In this document: positions 33,601-42,800 of the stretch, piece after piece
How the letters are laid out: every line of letters begins with the position of its first letter
Position numbering within the stretch: position 1 is the stretch's first letter
Assembly: GCA_036504075.1 (NCBI GenBank)
Contig: DASXVX010000065.1
Coordinates: forward strand, 1-64,000
DNA: 64,000 nucleotides
DNA from: DASXVX01 sp036504075
GTDB lineage: Bacteria > Bacillota > Sulfobacillia > Symbiobacteriales > Symbiobacteriaceae
Reading direction: 5' to 3'
Position numbers and translations under genes: made by a program
The notes under the pieces: generated by a model
Database searches by the model: none
Seen by the model: the letters and a program-made list of their open reading frames with translations, nothing else
What the model was told of the DNA's origin: nothing

Positions 33601-34693
33601 CAACATGTCGGTTGCGCTGCAACTGGCTGACCGGAGTGACTACAGCACGGCGGTCGGCCGCACCGGCGGCCTGGAGCCGGCACCGGTCCCCGGGCGGGGG
33701 CTGGTCAAGGGCAATCCGCCCCTGGAGTTCCAGGCGGCACTCCCGATCCTGGACGAGACGGAGTGGGACCGAAGCGCGGCCCTGCGGGCCTACATTGGGG
33801 AACTGGAGCGGGCGTGGACCGGGCCGCGGCCGGCGCCGGTGCGGGTTCTGCCCGAGGTAGTGTCGCTGTCGGAAGTGGGGTTCCTTTCGCAAGTGGGGTC
33901 GCTGTCGGAAGTGGTTGAGACCGAGGCGACCAGGCTGGCGGTGCCGGTCGGGCTGGAGGTCGAGAGTCTGGCGCCGTTCGCGGTGGACCTGCAGGACGGG
34001 CCGCATTTCCTGATCACCGGGCCGGTCGAAAGCGGAAAGACGAATCTGCTGCGGACCTGGCTGCTGTCGCTGGCCGCACACCTCCCGCCCGAACGGCTGC
34101 AACTCTGGCTGGTGGACATGGGCATGGGCGGGCTGGCGCCGCTCAGGAATCTGCCCCAGGTTCGGGCGTACATCGCCGACGGTACTCATGCCGGCGGCCT
34201 GCTGGACGAGATTGCCGGGGAACTGCAGGACCGCCGTCAGGCGGTCGAAGCGGCCCGACGCACGGGCGACGGCAGGCCGGGCCTCCCGGACGGGTATCCG
34301 GCCCTCGTCGTGGCGGTGGATGACTTTGAATGCTTCCGGGACGGTGTGCCGGCCGGGATCAAGGAGCGACTGGAGCAAATCATCCGGCGGGAACGGGGCC
34401 TGGGACTTCACTTGCTGGTCGCCGGCCAGTCGGTGGCCTTCAACCAGGGTTACGATCCGCTGACCAAGGCGCTCAAGGAGTTGCAGACCGGCTTTCTGCT
34501 GGGCAGCAGCGATCAGGGCGACCTGGCTATCTTCAACTTGCGCCTGCCGATGGGCGAGGGCGGCAAACTGCTGCCGCCGGGGCTGGGCTACTACGCCCGG
34601 CGGGGGCGTTATCGGAAAGTGAAGGCGGCAATAGCCGGCCCGCTGGCTGAATTTCTGCAGAAGGCGCAGAAGGGGAGTGAATGTAAGACGTGA
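30659..34693 (+). CDS. essC: Type VII secretion ATPase EssC/EccC
   Basis: This 1344-aa motor protein of type VII secretion begins at ATG 30659, the better start of two ATGs because GAGAGGGGG (30644-30652) is six bases before it. Two membrane helices lie near residues 42-90. Three FtsK/SpoIIIE ATPase modules follow, with P-loops GATGAGKSE (about 480), GAPGSGKTT (about 827) and GPVESGKTN (about 1118); the first also has MVDYKGGGM and VVVDEF, so it should be active. The third P-loop is less canonical. The N-terminal FHA domains found in Staphylococcus and Bacillus EssC are missing, so it is closer to EccC in outline. The stop overlaps the next gene. Confidence 0.92.
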   Translation: MAPYEPPVFPRSPRILPELPGGEVEIPAPVPAPAAPHASLTSVLMSILPGLAGPLLMYLFARPAGAKPSTYMFYSIPMMAIGALLQIGNLYAQRQKYERELAAREQRYQDLLKRHGQDLDRSRLQQQTALQGLDPDPAECLARVERLDARMWERSPRDADFLALRLGLGQVPLAVTVKAPRLEGAAEPDPLARQARGLADQFARVDGVPIRLALPEVGVAGLAGPRSSVLAAARSLALNIATHHSPDEVKLVALFPEQEADDWAWLRWLPHTWTDDQRVRLLAVEREGAHRLLTSLYDQLNRRKLQAGTQKESGTLPVFVFLLAAPQLLENEPLAPLLLREGPALAAFAVVLAERKELLPKECRSIVDLTGGGGLLLQTAPIRSQTTFSPDEVSGELAERLSRAMAPVRPGQMGAAAEIPGQVTLLDLLGAGRVEGLDVLNRWRQCEPYRSLAVPVGLRAGGERLLLDLHERGHGPHGLVAGATGAGKSELLQTLIASLAVAYHPHDVAFVMVDYKGGGMANAFKDLPHLVGTITNLEGNLARRALAALKAELKRRQKLLGEAGVNHIDAYMRARVEGRRLEPLPHLMVVVDEFAELKAEQPEFMRELISAVRVGRSLGVHLVLATQKPAGVVDEQIWSNTRFRLCLRVERPQDSQEVIKCPDAAFITGSGRAYFQVGNNERFELFQAGWGGAPYLPDAGNAGDAVRVFEVALEGARLPVGAASERPAAPAARQTELQALMTHLQAVAEQAAIAPLKGPWLPPLPQQVSLAELGPGGESWRTAGVEAGEGWATGGWLAPVIGLVDDPEHQVQEPLRISLARDGHLAIYGAPGSGKTTLVQTLVTSLARTYSPADVHIYLVDASGRTLSGFAGLPHVGGVILGDEAERVNRLLRFLLQELEGRKARFAGAGVNTLAAYRRARGEQLPAIVVIMDNYPAFAAAYPDGEEQVVPLVREGGNLGIHLVLTAASPAGIRSKVAANINMSVALQLADRSDYSTAVGRTGGLEPAPVPGRGLVKGNPPLEFQAALPILDETEWDRSAALRAYIGELERAWTGPRPAPVRVLPEVVSLSEVGFLSQVGSLSEVVETEATRLAVPVGLEVESLAPFAVDLQDGPHFLITGPVESGKTNLLRTWLLSLAAHLPPERLQLWLVDMGMGGLAPLRNLPQVRAYIADGTHAGGLLDEIAGELQDRRQAVEAARRTGDGRPGLPDGYPALVVAVDDFECFRDGVPAGIKERLEQIIRRERGLGLHLLVAGQSVAFNQGYDPLTKALKELQTGFLLGSSDQGDLAIFNLRLPMGEGGKLLPPGLGYYARRGRYRKVKAAIAGPLAEFLQKAQKGSECKT

Positions 34694-36666
34694 CACGCAT
34701 TCTCGTCCATCCGGAAGAGCTCCATGACCTGAGCGGGCAGATGAGTCGGGCCGCCGGCGAACTGCGGGCCATCTCTGCACGGCTGATGAGCGCTCTCAGC
34801 ACCCTGGACTGGGAGTCACGGCTGCAGGTGGGCATGCATGGAGAGGCCGCTGCGGCCCGGAGCATGGCGGAGGACCTGGCCGGGCAGGCGGAAGTCATAG
34901 CCCGGTACCTGAACCGCAAGGCCCATGACTTCGCTGATGCTGACGCTGCCGGGGTCGGAGACATGGATCGTGTGGCCGGAGCCATCGGCGGAGTCATGGC
35001 GGCTACTTCGTCGCTCGGCACACTGGCCTGGAGTGGGGCCTGGAGCACGGTGGAACGCTGGCTGAACCTGGGTCGGTCTGCGGTCGGGAAGTTGCCGCGA
35101 ATGCTCACAGACCTGTCCTGGCTGGCGCCGCTGGTCCCCGGGGCGAAGCCGGTGTCCCCTTCGCTTGCCGATGAGGTGTGCTACCGCGAGGCGCCCGAAC
35201 TGGTTCCGCCCCCGGTGCCGCCGGCGGGACCGGGAAAGGATACCCGGTTGCCGTCGAATGATGAGGTCCGGTTCATGCAGCGGGTCTTCGGCATCGAGGA
35301 AGAGGGATACGGCCCCAGGACGAAGCAGGCGGTCGCAGACTTGCAGCGGCAGCATGGCATTCCCGTTGATGCCGCGTTCATGATCGGCCCGGCCACCTGG
35401 GGGTGGGTCATTAAGGCATACAGCGACAGGTACGGGGTCGTGCAGGGCGGGCCGCCTCCTGCCGGTGGGTATGCGCATTCGTCGGCGGAGTTCCGGCCGA
35501 AGCTGAAAGCGCTGGGACCGGCGATGGAGCAGTGGGCCGACCTGATCTGGAAGGTCAGCCGGGAGTGGGGCGTGCCGGCCGAGGTGCTGGCTGCGGTGAT
35601 GATGCAGGAGTCGGGCGGTCGTGCCGGCGCTGGCGCCGATGGCGATGCCGGGCAGGGCCTCATGCAGATTGAGTTCAGCGCGCACAAGGACGAGATTCCT
35701 GGCGACACCGATGCGGAAAAAAGGGCCTGGATTCTCAAGCCGGAGAACAACGTGGGTTTCGCAGTGAAGATTCTCAAGCAGAACCTGGACGAGATGACTG
35801 CGAAGTACGGGCCGGGGGAAGGGCTGCGCCGTGCGCTCCAGTACTACAACTACGGTTCTGGCGCAGGACAGTGGGTCGAGAACCACTGCACCGGTTCGGG
35901 AGACTGGGAGCAAGCAGTCAAGGAGTATTCCAAGCTCCACGGTTGCGGCGACCCCAAGTATTTCTCTCATGTGGAGCAGCACTTGCACGCAGTACTTGGG
36001 GCCGGTGGGGTCACATCGACTCCCGATTCAGCCTTGCAAGCGACCGATGTTCATCCGTCGGCCGTTCCTTCTCAGCACGCGGGACACTCCGTGGACAGTC
36101 TCGGACATGCGCCGGTTTATGACGGGTCGCAGCCTGCACAGGGCACGGTTGACGTGGAATTCTCGTCGACTCTCGACCCTGCACTGAGAAATGCCCCCAG
36201 TGATCGTAGCAAGGAAAACTACGACAACGTCATCAACCAGTTTGCCGTCGAGCACAACCCTCGGTACACTCCCCGGGCGATTGCGAAAGACGGGGACGAG
36301 GAGACGTTCTGCAATGTCTTCGTCAGGGACGTCACACACGCCATGGGTGTGGAAATTCCCGCGAAGAACGCGAATCAGACCGCACAGTGGTTCGCGGCCA
36401 ACGGCGACAAAAACGGTTGGCATGAAGTGTCCGCTGAGATGGCACAGGAGATGGCAAACGAGGGTGACCCGGTAGTGGCGGCGTGGGACAGCGGCACCGA
36501 CGAAGCGGGACATGTGGCAGTGGTCCGACCCGGAACCTATGACTCCGACCGAGGCCCGACGATTGCACAAGCCAGTGTCCAGGAGTACATGAAGAACGAG
36601 ACGGACGTTGTCGCAGGTTTCGGTCTGAAGCGGAAGGATCAGGTCAAGTACTACGTTCACAACTGA
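34690..36666 (+). CDS. Esx-like peptidoglycan hydrolase, probable T7SS effector
   Basis: This 658-aa protein starts at GTG 34690, overlapping essC. Residues 1-80 form an Esx-like helical pair with W41 in the turn (LDWESRL). A segment rich in Ala/Gly (about 96-118) follows, then a peptidoglycan-binding-1 repeat (about 190-245, FMQRVFG, YGPRTKQAVADLQRQHGIPVD). Next is a lytic-transglycosylase domain (about 285-420) with catalytic E307 in MQESGGR and GQGLMQIE. The C-terminal domain (about 505-658) looks like a CHAP/NlpC-type Cys hydrolase with C541 in FCNVFV and H608 in GHVAVV. No signal peptide is seen, consistent with T7SS export. It could remodel the own wall for the machine or attack rivals. 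Confidence 0.85.
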   Translation: MTRILVHPEELHDLSGQMSRAAGELRAISARLMSALSTLDWESRLQVGMHGEAAAARSMAEDLAGQAEVIARYLNRKAHDFADADAAGVGDMDRVAGAIGGVMAATSSLGTLAWSGAWSTVERWLNLGRSAVGKLPRMLTDLSWLAPLVPGAKPVSPSLADEVCYREAPELVPPPVPPAGPGKDTRLPSNDEVRFMQRVFGIEEEGYGPRTKQAVADLQRQHGIPVDAAFMIGPATWGWVIKAYSDRYGVVQGGPPPAGGYAHSSAEFRPKLKALGPAMEQWADLIWKVSREWGVPAEVLAAVMMQESGGRAGAGADGDAGQGLMQIEFSAHKDEIPGDTDAEKRAWILKPENNVGFAVKILKQNLDEMTAKYGPGEGLRRALQYYNYGSGAGQWVENHCTGSGDWEQAVKEYSKLHGCGDPKYFSHVEQHLHAVLGAGGVTSTPDSALQATDVHPSAVPSQHAGHSVDSLGHAPVYDGSQPAQGTVDVEFSSTLDPALRNAPSDRSKENYDNVINQFAVEHNPRYTPRAIAKDGDEETFCNVFVRDVTHAMGVEIPAKNANQTAQWFAANGDKNGWHEVSAEMAQEMANEGDPVVAAWDSGTDEAGHVAVVRPGTYDSDRGPTIAQASVQEYMKNETDVVAGFGLKRKDQVKYYVHN

Positions 36667-36704
36667 AACCCGGATCGAACCTTCGGGGGTTTGGAGGGAT
36701 GCCC

Positions 36705-37961
36705 ATGATGGATCGGCGGTGGTGGGGCGTTGTCTTCAGTAGCGCCCTGCTAATTGCGTTGAGTGGATGCTCCGGGCAAGCAAAAGGCCCTGCACCTGAG
36801 AAGTCTCCGTCGGCCTCCCCGACCTCCTCGCCGATTCCGGCGCAGCAGCCGGACAAGACTAGCGACATCCCGGCTGACTCTGCAACCGCCTGCCGGCCGC
36901 TGAAGACGATGGAGATGAACGGCCTTGTGGCCAAACTGACCGATGCTACTCGAGAAGAAGCCGTCCAATTGGTTGACGGCGAGGCTCGTGAAATCTTCCA
37001 ACAAGAAGCAGCAGCAGTGGCCCAAGGCTGGTCGCCGCGTTACATCAACGATTGGCAGAAGGAGATTTGGAAGGACTTCACTTTCGAGCCCAAGAGTGAG
37101 CGGACGGCAGTAATGTCGTTAGTCAGCTATTCCGACACCACCGAATACACCACCCGGTTCGAACTGACCTGTTCACAGACCTGGCGAATATCCCGGATCG
37201 GAGTGGGGAGCCAGTGGTTCACGCCCATTCCCCGTTCCCTCCCTGGCCAGAGCGGTGATCTGACACCGGAATTGGCGATGGCGCTGGTCAAAGATGCTGC
37301 TCTCACTTACGGCACCTTCCGCATGAGCGTCTCGGCGACGGGAAAAGAACTGGAGCGCGGGCGCCAGTACGATGTGGCCGTGGCGGGGGGAGCTAGCCGC
37401 CACCCCACGTATTGGAACGAGACGGCGACCTACCTTGAATTGACTCCCCAGTCGACTGACCGAGTAATCGGGAAGTGGTCGGGTGACCATTTGAAGGACA
37501 GCTTTCTGTTTGTCCGAGTCGACGGACTTTGGAAAGTGGCTGACTACACAACGGGTGGTCAGTGGGGGCCGGCCAGGTTACAGGGGTTCAGCGATCCGCG
37601 ACCCATCGGTGACGAAAAGTCGCTTCTGGGCATCCGATTGGGGGAAAGGGAACGCGAGGCACCGCTCCCCAATAATCAACTCACGGCTTGGATATTCATG
37701 AGCAGGGGCGTGTCGGTCTACTACGACGCCGACCGACGCGTCCGGGAGATCGGTCTTGAATCAGGCGCCAGCCAGCGGGGACTGAAAACCGGCGACACGG
37801 TTGAAACCGTCCGTTACCTCTACGGCCAGCCGACAGAGCAAGGCCAGGAGCTCATGGTCTACGCCAACGCCACCCAGCGCTTCGAGGTTGAACTGAAGCC
37901 GGATGCTGCTGGCGTGGAGCGGGTCTGGTTGATGACCCTCAAGAAGCTCCCCCAGAAGTAG
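36705..37961 (+). CDS. Lipoprotein next to the T7SS effector
   Basis: This is a lipoprotein of about 418 aa. ATG 36705 is the best start relative to GGAGGG (36693-36698). The N-terminus is a lipoprotein signal with RRWWG, a hydrophobic core and lipobox LSGC, followed by a Pro/Ser/Lys-rich linker. The mature part looks like two or three alpha/beta domains. I do not recognise the family. As an outward-facing lipoprotein encoded directly after a peptidoglycan hydrolase, it could be its immunity protein or a machine component replacing EssA/EssB (inference). Base composition is slightly lower in GC than in essC. Confidence 0.65.
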   Translation: MMDRRWWGVVFSSALLIALSGCSGQAKGPAPEKSPSASPTSSPIPAQQPDKTSDIPADSATACRPLKTMEMNGLVAKLTDATREEAVQLVDGEAREIFQQEAAAVAQGWSPRYINDWQKEIWKDFTFEPKSERTAVMSLVSYSDTTEYTTRFELTCSQTWRISRIGVGSQWFTPIPRSLPGQSGDLTPELAMALVKDAALTYGTFRMSVSATGKELERGRQYDVAVAGGASRHPTYWNETATYLELTPQSTDRVIGKWSGDHLKDSFLFVRVDGLWKVADYTTGGQWGPARLQGFSDPRPIGDEKSLLGIRLGEREREAPLPNNQLTAWIFMSRGVSVYYDADRRVREIGLESGASQRGLKTGDTVETVRYLYGQPTEQGQELMVYANATQRFEVELKPDAAGVERVWLMTLKKLPQK

Positions 37962-37970
37962 GAGGCCACC

Positions 37971-38213
37971 ATGCGTCAAGCCATTGTGACTGCGAAACTG
38001 GCCGGGGCGGAATTCGGGCTGGACCTGGACGTGCCCGTCGACGTGGAGGTGAGCCGACTCGTCCCGGTGCTCGCCGGGGCGCTGTCCGGCGCCGAAGGTC
38101 AGCCGTACCGGCTGGAAGCCCATCCGCCGGGCCGGGCACTGCAGCCCGACGAGACGCTGGCTGCCGCCGGGGTCTGGGACGGGGCATGGTTGCTGCTGAT
38201 ACCGGAGTCATGA
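37971..38213 (+). CDS. esaB: EsaB/YukD-like ubiquitin-fold protein
   Basis: This 80-aa protein has the ubiquitin-like fold pattern of EsaB/YukD: a first strand pair (AIVTAKLAG, FGLDLDVPVDVEV), the helix RLVPVLAGAL, and the end LQPDETLAAAGVWDGAWLLLIPE, where ubiquitin-like proteins have their last strand. EsaB is a small cytoplasmic factor required for type VII secretion in Firmicutes. Its presence, eight bases after the lipoprotein gene and before a terminator, ties the whole gene run to a T7SS. Confidence 0.8.
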   Translation: MRQAIVTAKLAGAEFGLDLDVPVDVEVSRLVPVLAGALSGAEGQPYRLEAHPPGRALQPDETLAAAGVWDGAWLLLIPES

Positions 38214-38219
38214 CGCCAG

Positions 38220-38260
38220 ACAATCCGGGCGGCGATGCCGCTCGGATTGTTTCGATTTTA
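38220..38260 (+). terminator. Terminator of the T7SS locus
   Basis: ACAATCCG (38220-38227) pairs with CGGATTGT (38243-38250); the inner bases CGGC and GCCG extend the stem. TTTCGATTTTA follows. Confidence 0.75.
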
Positions 38261-38393
38261 CTCCGGTTGAAGGAAAAAAGCTTGGGTGGGTTGAACATGT
38301 GGTGCTCGTTATTCCATGCATTGGACCGAGTATTTCCAGCGGGCCGGTCGACAAGATCGGACCCTTCATCCACATACCAGGAGGTCGCCACCC

Positions 38394-39734
38394 GTGCTTA
38401 CAGATAAATGGCAGGAGATGTATCGGGCGAAGCTCATGAGCATCGACGAGGCGCTCAGCAAGGTGAAGAGCCACGACCGAATCTGTACGAGCATGATGGC
38501 GGCCGAACCGGCGGGACTGTTGAGCCGGTTGCATACCATCGCCGACCGGGTGGAGGACGTCTCGGTCTTTGAGGCGCTGCTGGTCGGCAAATACGAGTGG
38601 CTGGACAACCCCAGGTATGCGCCGGTTTTCAAGCACGAGGCCTGGTTCTACGGCGGCCCGGCCCGCAGCGCACATGCCAGCCACCAGGGCGCCACGCTGG
38701 TGCCCAACAACCTGCATCGGGCCGGAAAAGACCGTTACCAGGTGGCGCCGCTGAACGTGTTCTTCGCCACCGTTTCGCCCATGGACAAGCACGGCTACTT
38801 CTCGCTTTCGCTCTCCGCCGCCTACGAGCGCTGGGCGCTGGAGTCCGCCAACCTGATTGTCGTCGAGGTGAACGAGAACACGCCCCGCAAGTTCGGCGAC
38901 ACCCTGGTGCACATCTCGCAGGTACACGGCGTGGTGGAGCACCACCGGCCGGTATTCGAACTGCCCAACGCCCAGCCAGGGCCCGAGGAAGAGGCCATTG
39001 CCGGGTACGTCGCCGACCTCGTGGAGGATGGGGCGACCCTGCAGCTGGGCATCGGCGGGATTCCCAGCGCCGTGGCGACCTTCCTCAAGCACAAGAAGGA
39101 CCTGGGCATCCACACCGAAATGCTGGTCGACGCCATGCTGGAGCTATATGAAGCCGGGGTTGTCACCAACGCCTGCAAGACGATCAACCGCTACAAGTCT
39201 GTGGCGGCGTTCGCTGCCGGGTCCCGCCGGCTGTACGACTGGATGGACAACAACCCGGCGATCGAAATCCGCGATGCGAACTACACCAACGATCCCTGCG
39301 TACTGGCCCAGAACTACAAAATGACTTCTATTAATACGGCCATCTCGATCGACCTGACCGGGCAGGTCTGCTCGGAATCGCTGGGGCCAGTGCAATACAG
39401 CGGGACTGGCGGTCAGCGGGACACCCACGTCGGAGCCTGGATGGCTCCCGGTGGCAAGGGGATTCTCTGTCTGCGGTCGACGGCGAAAAACGGGACCATC
39501 TCGACGATTACGCCGATGCTGACGCCCGGGTCGGTGGTGACCATGACCCGCACCGATGTGGACTATGTCGTCACGGAATACGGCGTGGCCCACCTGCGGG
39601 GGCTCTCGATCCACGACCGGGCGGCCCAGTTGATTCAGATCGCCCACCCGGATTTCCGGGAGCAACTGGAGGGGGAGGCGCTGAAGTACGGCTGGCTGCC
39701 GAAGCAGCTCGCCCTGGCCCTGGCGACCGATTGA
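38394..39734 (+). CDS. Acetyl-CoA hydrolase/CoA-transferase family protein
   Basis: This 446-aa protein belongs to the acetyl-CoA hydrolase/4-hydroxybutyrate CoA-transferase family. GTG 38394 is chosen because AGGAGGT (38379-38385) lies eight bases before it; an open frame extends upstream to 38316 without support. Seen are the glycine loop LGIGGIPSAV, the HTEML segment that carries the probable catalytic Glu, and GGQRDTHVGAWMAPGGKGI near the C-terminal domain. It would move CoA between acyl-CoA and free acids in fermentation. A strong terminator follows, so it is a single-gene unit. It may serve the acid-activation cluster at 50151-62034. Confidence 0.85.
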   Translation: MLTDKWQEMYRAKLMSIDEALSKVKSHDRICTSMMAAEPAGLLSRLHTIADRVEDVSVFEALLVGKYEWLDNPRYAPVFKHEAWFYGGPARSAHASHQGATLVPNNLHRAGKDRYQVAPLNVFFATVSPMDKHGYFSLSLSAAYERWALESANLIVVEVNENTPRKFGDTLVHISQVHGVVEHHRPVFELPNAQPGPEEEAIAGYVADLVEDGATLQLGIGGIPSAVATFLKHKKDLGIHTEMLVDAMLELYEAGVVTNACKTINRYKSVAAFAAGSRRLYDWMDNNPAIEIRDANYTNDPCVLAQNYKMTSINTAISIDLTGQVCSESLGPVQYSGTGGQRDTHVGAWMAPGGKGILCLRSTAKNGTISTITPMLTPGSVVTMTRTDVDYVVTEYGVAHLRGLSIHDRAAQLIQIAHPDFREQLEGEALKYGWLPKQLALALATD

Positions 39735-39740
39735 ATGATC

Positions 39741-39776
39741 AGCGGCTCCGGGGCTACTGCCCCGGAGCCGCTATTA
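39741..39776 (+). terminator. Strong terminator after the CoA-transferase gene
   Basis: AGCGGCTCCGGGGC (39741-39754) pairs perfectly with GCCCCGGAGCCGCT (39759-39772): a 14-bp stem with a TACT loop, followed by ATTATCTG. The T-tract is weak but the stem is very stable. Confidence 0.75.
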
Positions 39777-39889
39777 TCTGTCCCCGCCGTCCGTCTGAAT
39801 CAGGGGCGGGTGACCACGGGGAGGAAAACTACGCGCCGGGGTGGAAGATGAGCCAATGTACAGATAGGTCAACGTTGGGGGTAATCCTC

Positions 39890-42800
39890 ATGTTCGGCGA
39901 GGATCAAGTTCTCCGGGCCAAACTACTGCCCCCCCGGCCCCGTCGGCATACCCTGGTCCGCCGCCGCCTGCAGGAACGGCTCTCCGAAGCGCTGGAGGTG
40001 CCGTTGACCATTCTGCATGCGGGTCCGGGGTATGGAAAAACGACCGCCCTCGCCAGCTTTTTGGCCGGCCAAACTTGTGTGACCGCCTGGTACGCCATTT
40101 CCGAAGGCGATGGGGACCTGCTGCCCTTTCTGCTGCATTTCATCTACGCTTTGCGGGAGCAGAATCTGCTCATCGGCGATAAGGCACTCTCCATTCTCCA
40201 GGAGGGGCAGGGGCCGAACCGACCCTGGGACCTGGCGGCGGCCGCACTGATTAACGACCTGGTGGTTTCGAGCGGGTCGACCGAAACGCTCATCGTGCTG
40301 GACGACTTCCACGTCGTGGATGAATCGCCGGCCATTCTGGCGATTGTGGAGCACCTGGTGGAGCATCTGCCGCCACAGGTGCACCTGTTGCTCGCGACCC
40401 GGCGCCGGCCGTCCTTGCCCGGACTCCCCAGGTGGCGGGCCCGCGCGGAGGTGCTGGAACTGGGGCAGGCGGACCTGGCCTTCACGCCGGAAGAGGTGCA
40501 CGCGCTGTTCCGGGACCAGTATGGCTTCGACCTGACCGTTCATCAGGCGGACGGGCTGGCGGGCCGGACGGAGGGCTGGATTATCGCCTTGCAGTTAATC
40601 TGGCAGGGATTGCGGAAAGGTTCCGCGCTGCTGCAGGGCTGGGACGGCCTGCCCAATAGCCTGGAAGGGCTCTTTACTTATCTGGCGCAAGAGGTGCTGG
40701 ACCGGCAGAAGCCGTTCGTGCGGCGTTTTCTGCTGGCAACCGCTGCACTGGAGCGGCTGGAGCCGGCGGTCTGCGACGCGCTTATCGGGGAGCCGGGGAG
40801 CGCCTCCGTGCTGGTCGCGCTGGAGGAGAACGGGCTGTTCACCCAGGCCATTGGGAGCGGGGTCTGGCGGTATCATCAGCTGTTTCATCAGTTCCTGCGG
40901 GAGTCGGCCCGGCGGGACGCAGCGGCCTGGCAGGCGCATCACCTGATTGCGGCGCAGTATTTTGCGGCGGCGGGAGCGGAGGCGGAGGCGGCCGGGCACT
41001 ACCTGTCTGCGGGTGAGCCTGACGCCGCCGCTTTACGCCTGCTCCGGGCTGCCGGGCTGCTGGAGACCGGGCGGGTGGACGTGCTGGGGGGGCTGCTGGA
41101 GCGGCTGGGCGACGAGACTTACGGGCGCTACCCCGAGTTGCTGTTGCGGCGCGGGGATGTGGCGCGTTTGACCAGCCGGTTCGACGAGGCGCTCCGACAC
41201 TACGGGCAGGCGGCCGGCGCCTACCGGGCGGCGGGCGACGGGCGGGGACTCTGCCTGGCGCTGATGGGGCAGGGCCGGGTCTACCTGGACACGATTTCGC
41301 CCGGCGACGCCGAGGGGCTCTTTCAAGAGGCGCTGCAACTGGCCGGTGCGCTGGGCGAGGAAGAGCGGGCGCAGTTGATGGCCCTGGTGGCCGAGAACGC
41401 CACCAACAGCGGGCGACCGGTGGATGCGGAACACTTTGCCAGGCTGGCGGCGGGTCGGGCACCGCTGGCGGAAGACCTGGAAGTTCGGGCGTTGCTGCGG
41501 ACGGGTCGCCTGGCGGCGGCCATGGGCATTCTGGACCGGCAGGCGCGAGGCGGGGCCGCCGGGGCGGACGGGGCCAGCCGGAGCCATCGGGAGGTGCCGT
41601 TGCTCATCTCGCTGATCGCGTCGTTCACCGGCGATGCCGAGCGGGCGCGGGCGGCAGCCGAGGAGGGCATCCGGCGAGGCCGGGAGAAGCGGTCGCCGTT
41701 CGTGGAAGGCGTCGGGTTCATCCGGCTGGGGCACGCCTTGCAGATGAATCCGCTCACACCGATCAACGATGTCGCCGAGCAATACCAGCGGGCCATTGCC
41801 GTGATGGATGGGCTGAAAGTCGTGCGGGGCAAGTCGGAACCGTTGGCGGGACTCTGTACGCTCTACGGGCATGCCGCCGGCGACTGGGCTCTGGCCGAGC
41901 AGTACGGGCAGCAGGGGGCCGAAATCGCCGCCGCCGCCCGCGACAACTGGTTTTTCGCGTTCTGCCTGCTCTCGCTCGGCAGCAGCGCCGTCGCCGTCGG
42001 GCGGCCGGAGGCGGACGGCTACCTGCGCCGGTCGGAGGCGGCGTTCGAAAGTGCGGGCGACCCGCACGGGCTGGCCCTGGCCCGGCTCTGGCAGGCCATG
42101 CTGGCCCACCGGCGGGCGGACTGGACAGCTTTCGACGGTGCGATCGGCCAGGCGCTGGCCACCGCCCAGGCGAATGGGTACGGCTTTCTCTTCACCCGGC
42201 GGACGCTGTTCGGTCCGCGGGACCCGCAGGCGCTCATTCCCATCCTCAGCGAGGCGCACCGGCGCCGGGTCATGGCGGACTACGCCGCCTGGCTCCTGGC
42301 AGAGCGGGGAATTCCCAACCCGGAGAGCCATCCCGGCTTTACGCTGCGGGTCCGGGCGCTGGGGGATTTTCAGGTCTGGCGGGGCAACCAGGAGATTACC
42401 CGGCGGGAGTGGCAGCGGGAGAAGGCCAGGCAGTTGCTGCAACTGCTGGTCACCTGCCGGCGGCGGATGCTCCAGAAGGAGCAGCTAATCGACCTGCTCT
42501 GGCCTGGGGCCGACCCCGACACCGCCGCCCGGGACTTCAAGGTGGCACACAACGCCCTGGTGACGGCCCTGGAGCCGAACCGGACGGCCCGGTCCGGGTC
42601 GTTCTACATTCTGCGCAGCGGCACGGCCTACGGACTCGACCCGGCGGTCGGGTATTGGCTTGACGCCGATGAGTTCGAGCGGCTGGCCGGCCTCGGGCTG
42701 GCCCTGGCGGAGCGAGGGCAGGAGCCGGAGGCGGCGGAGAGCCTGCGCCGGGCCCTGGACCTTTACCAGGGCGACTTTCTGCAAGACGTGCCTTACGAGG

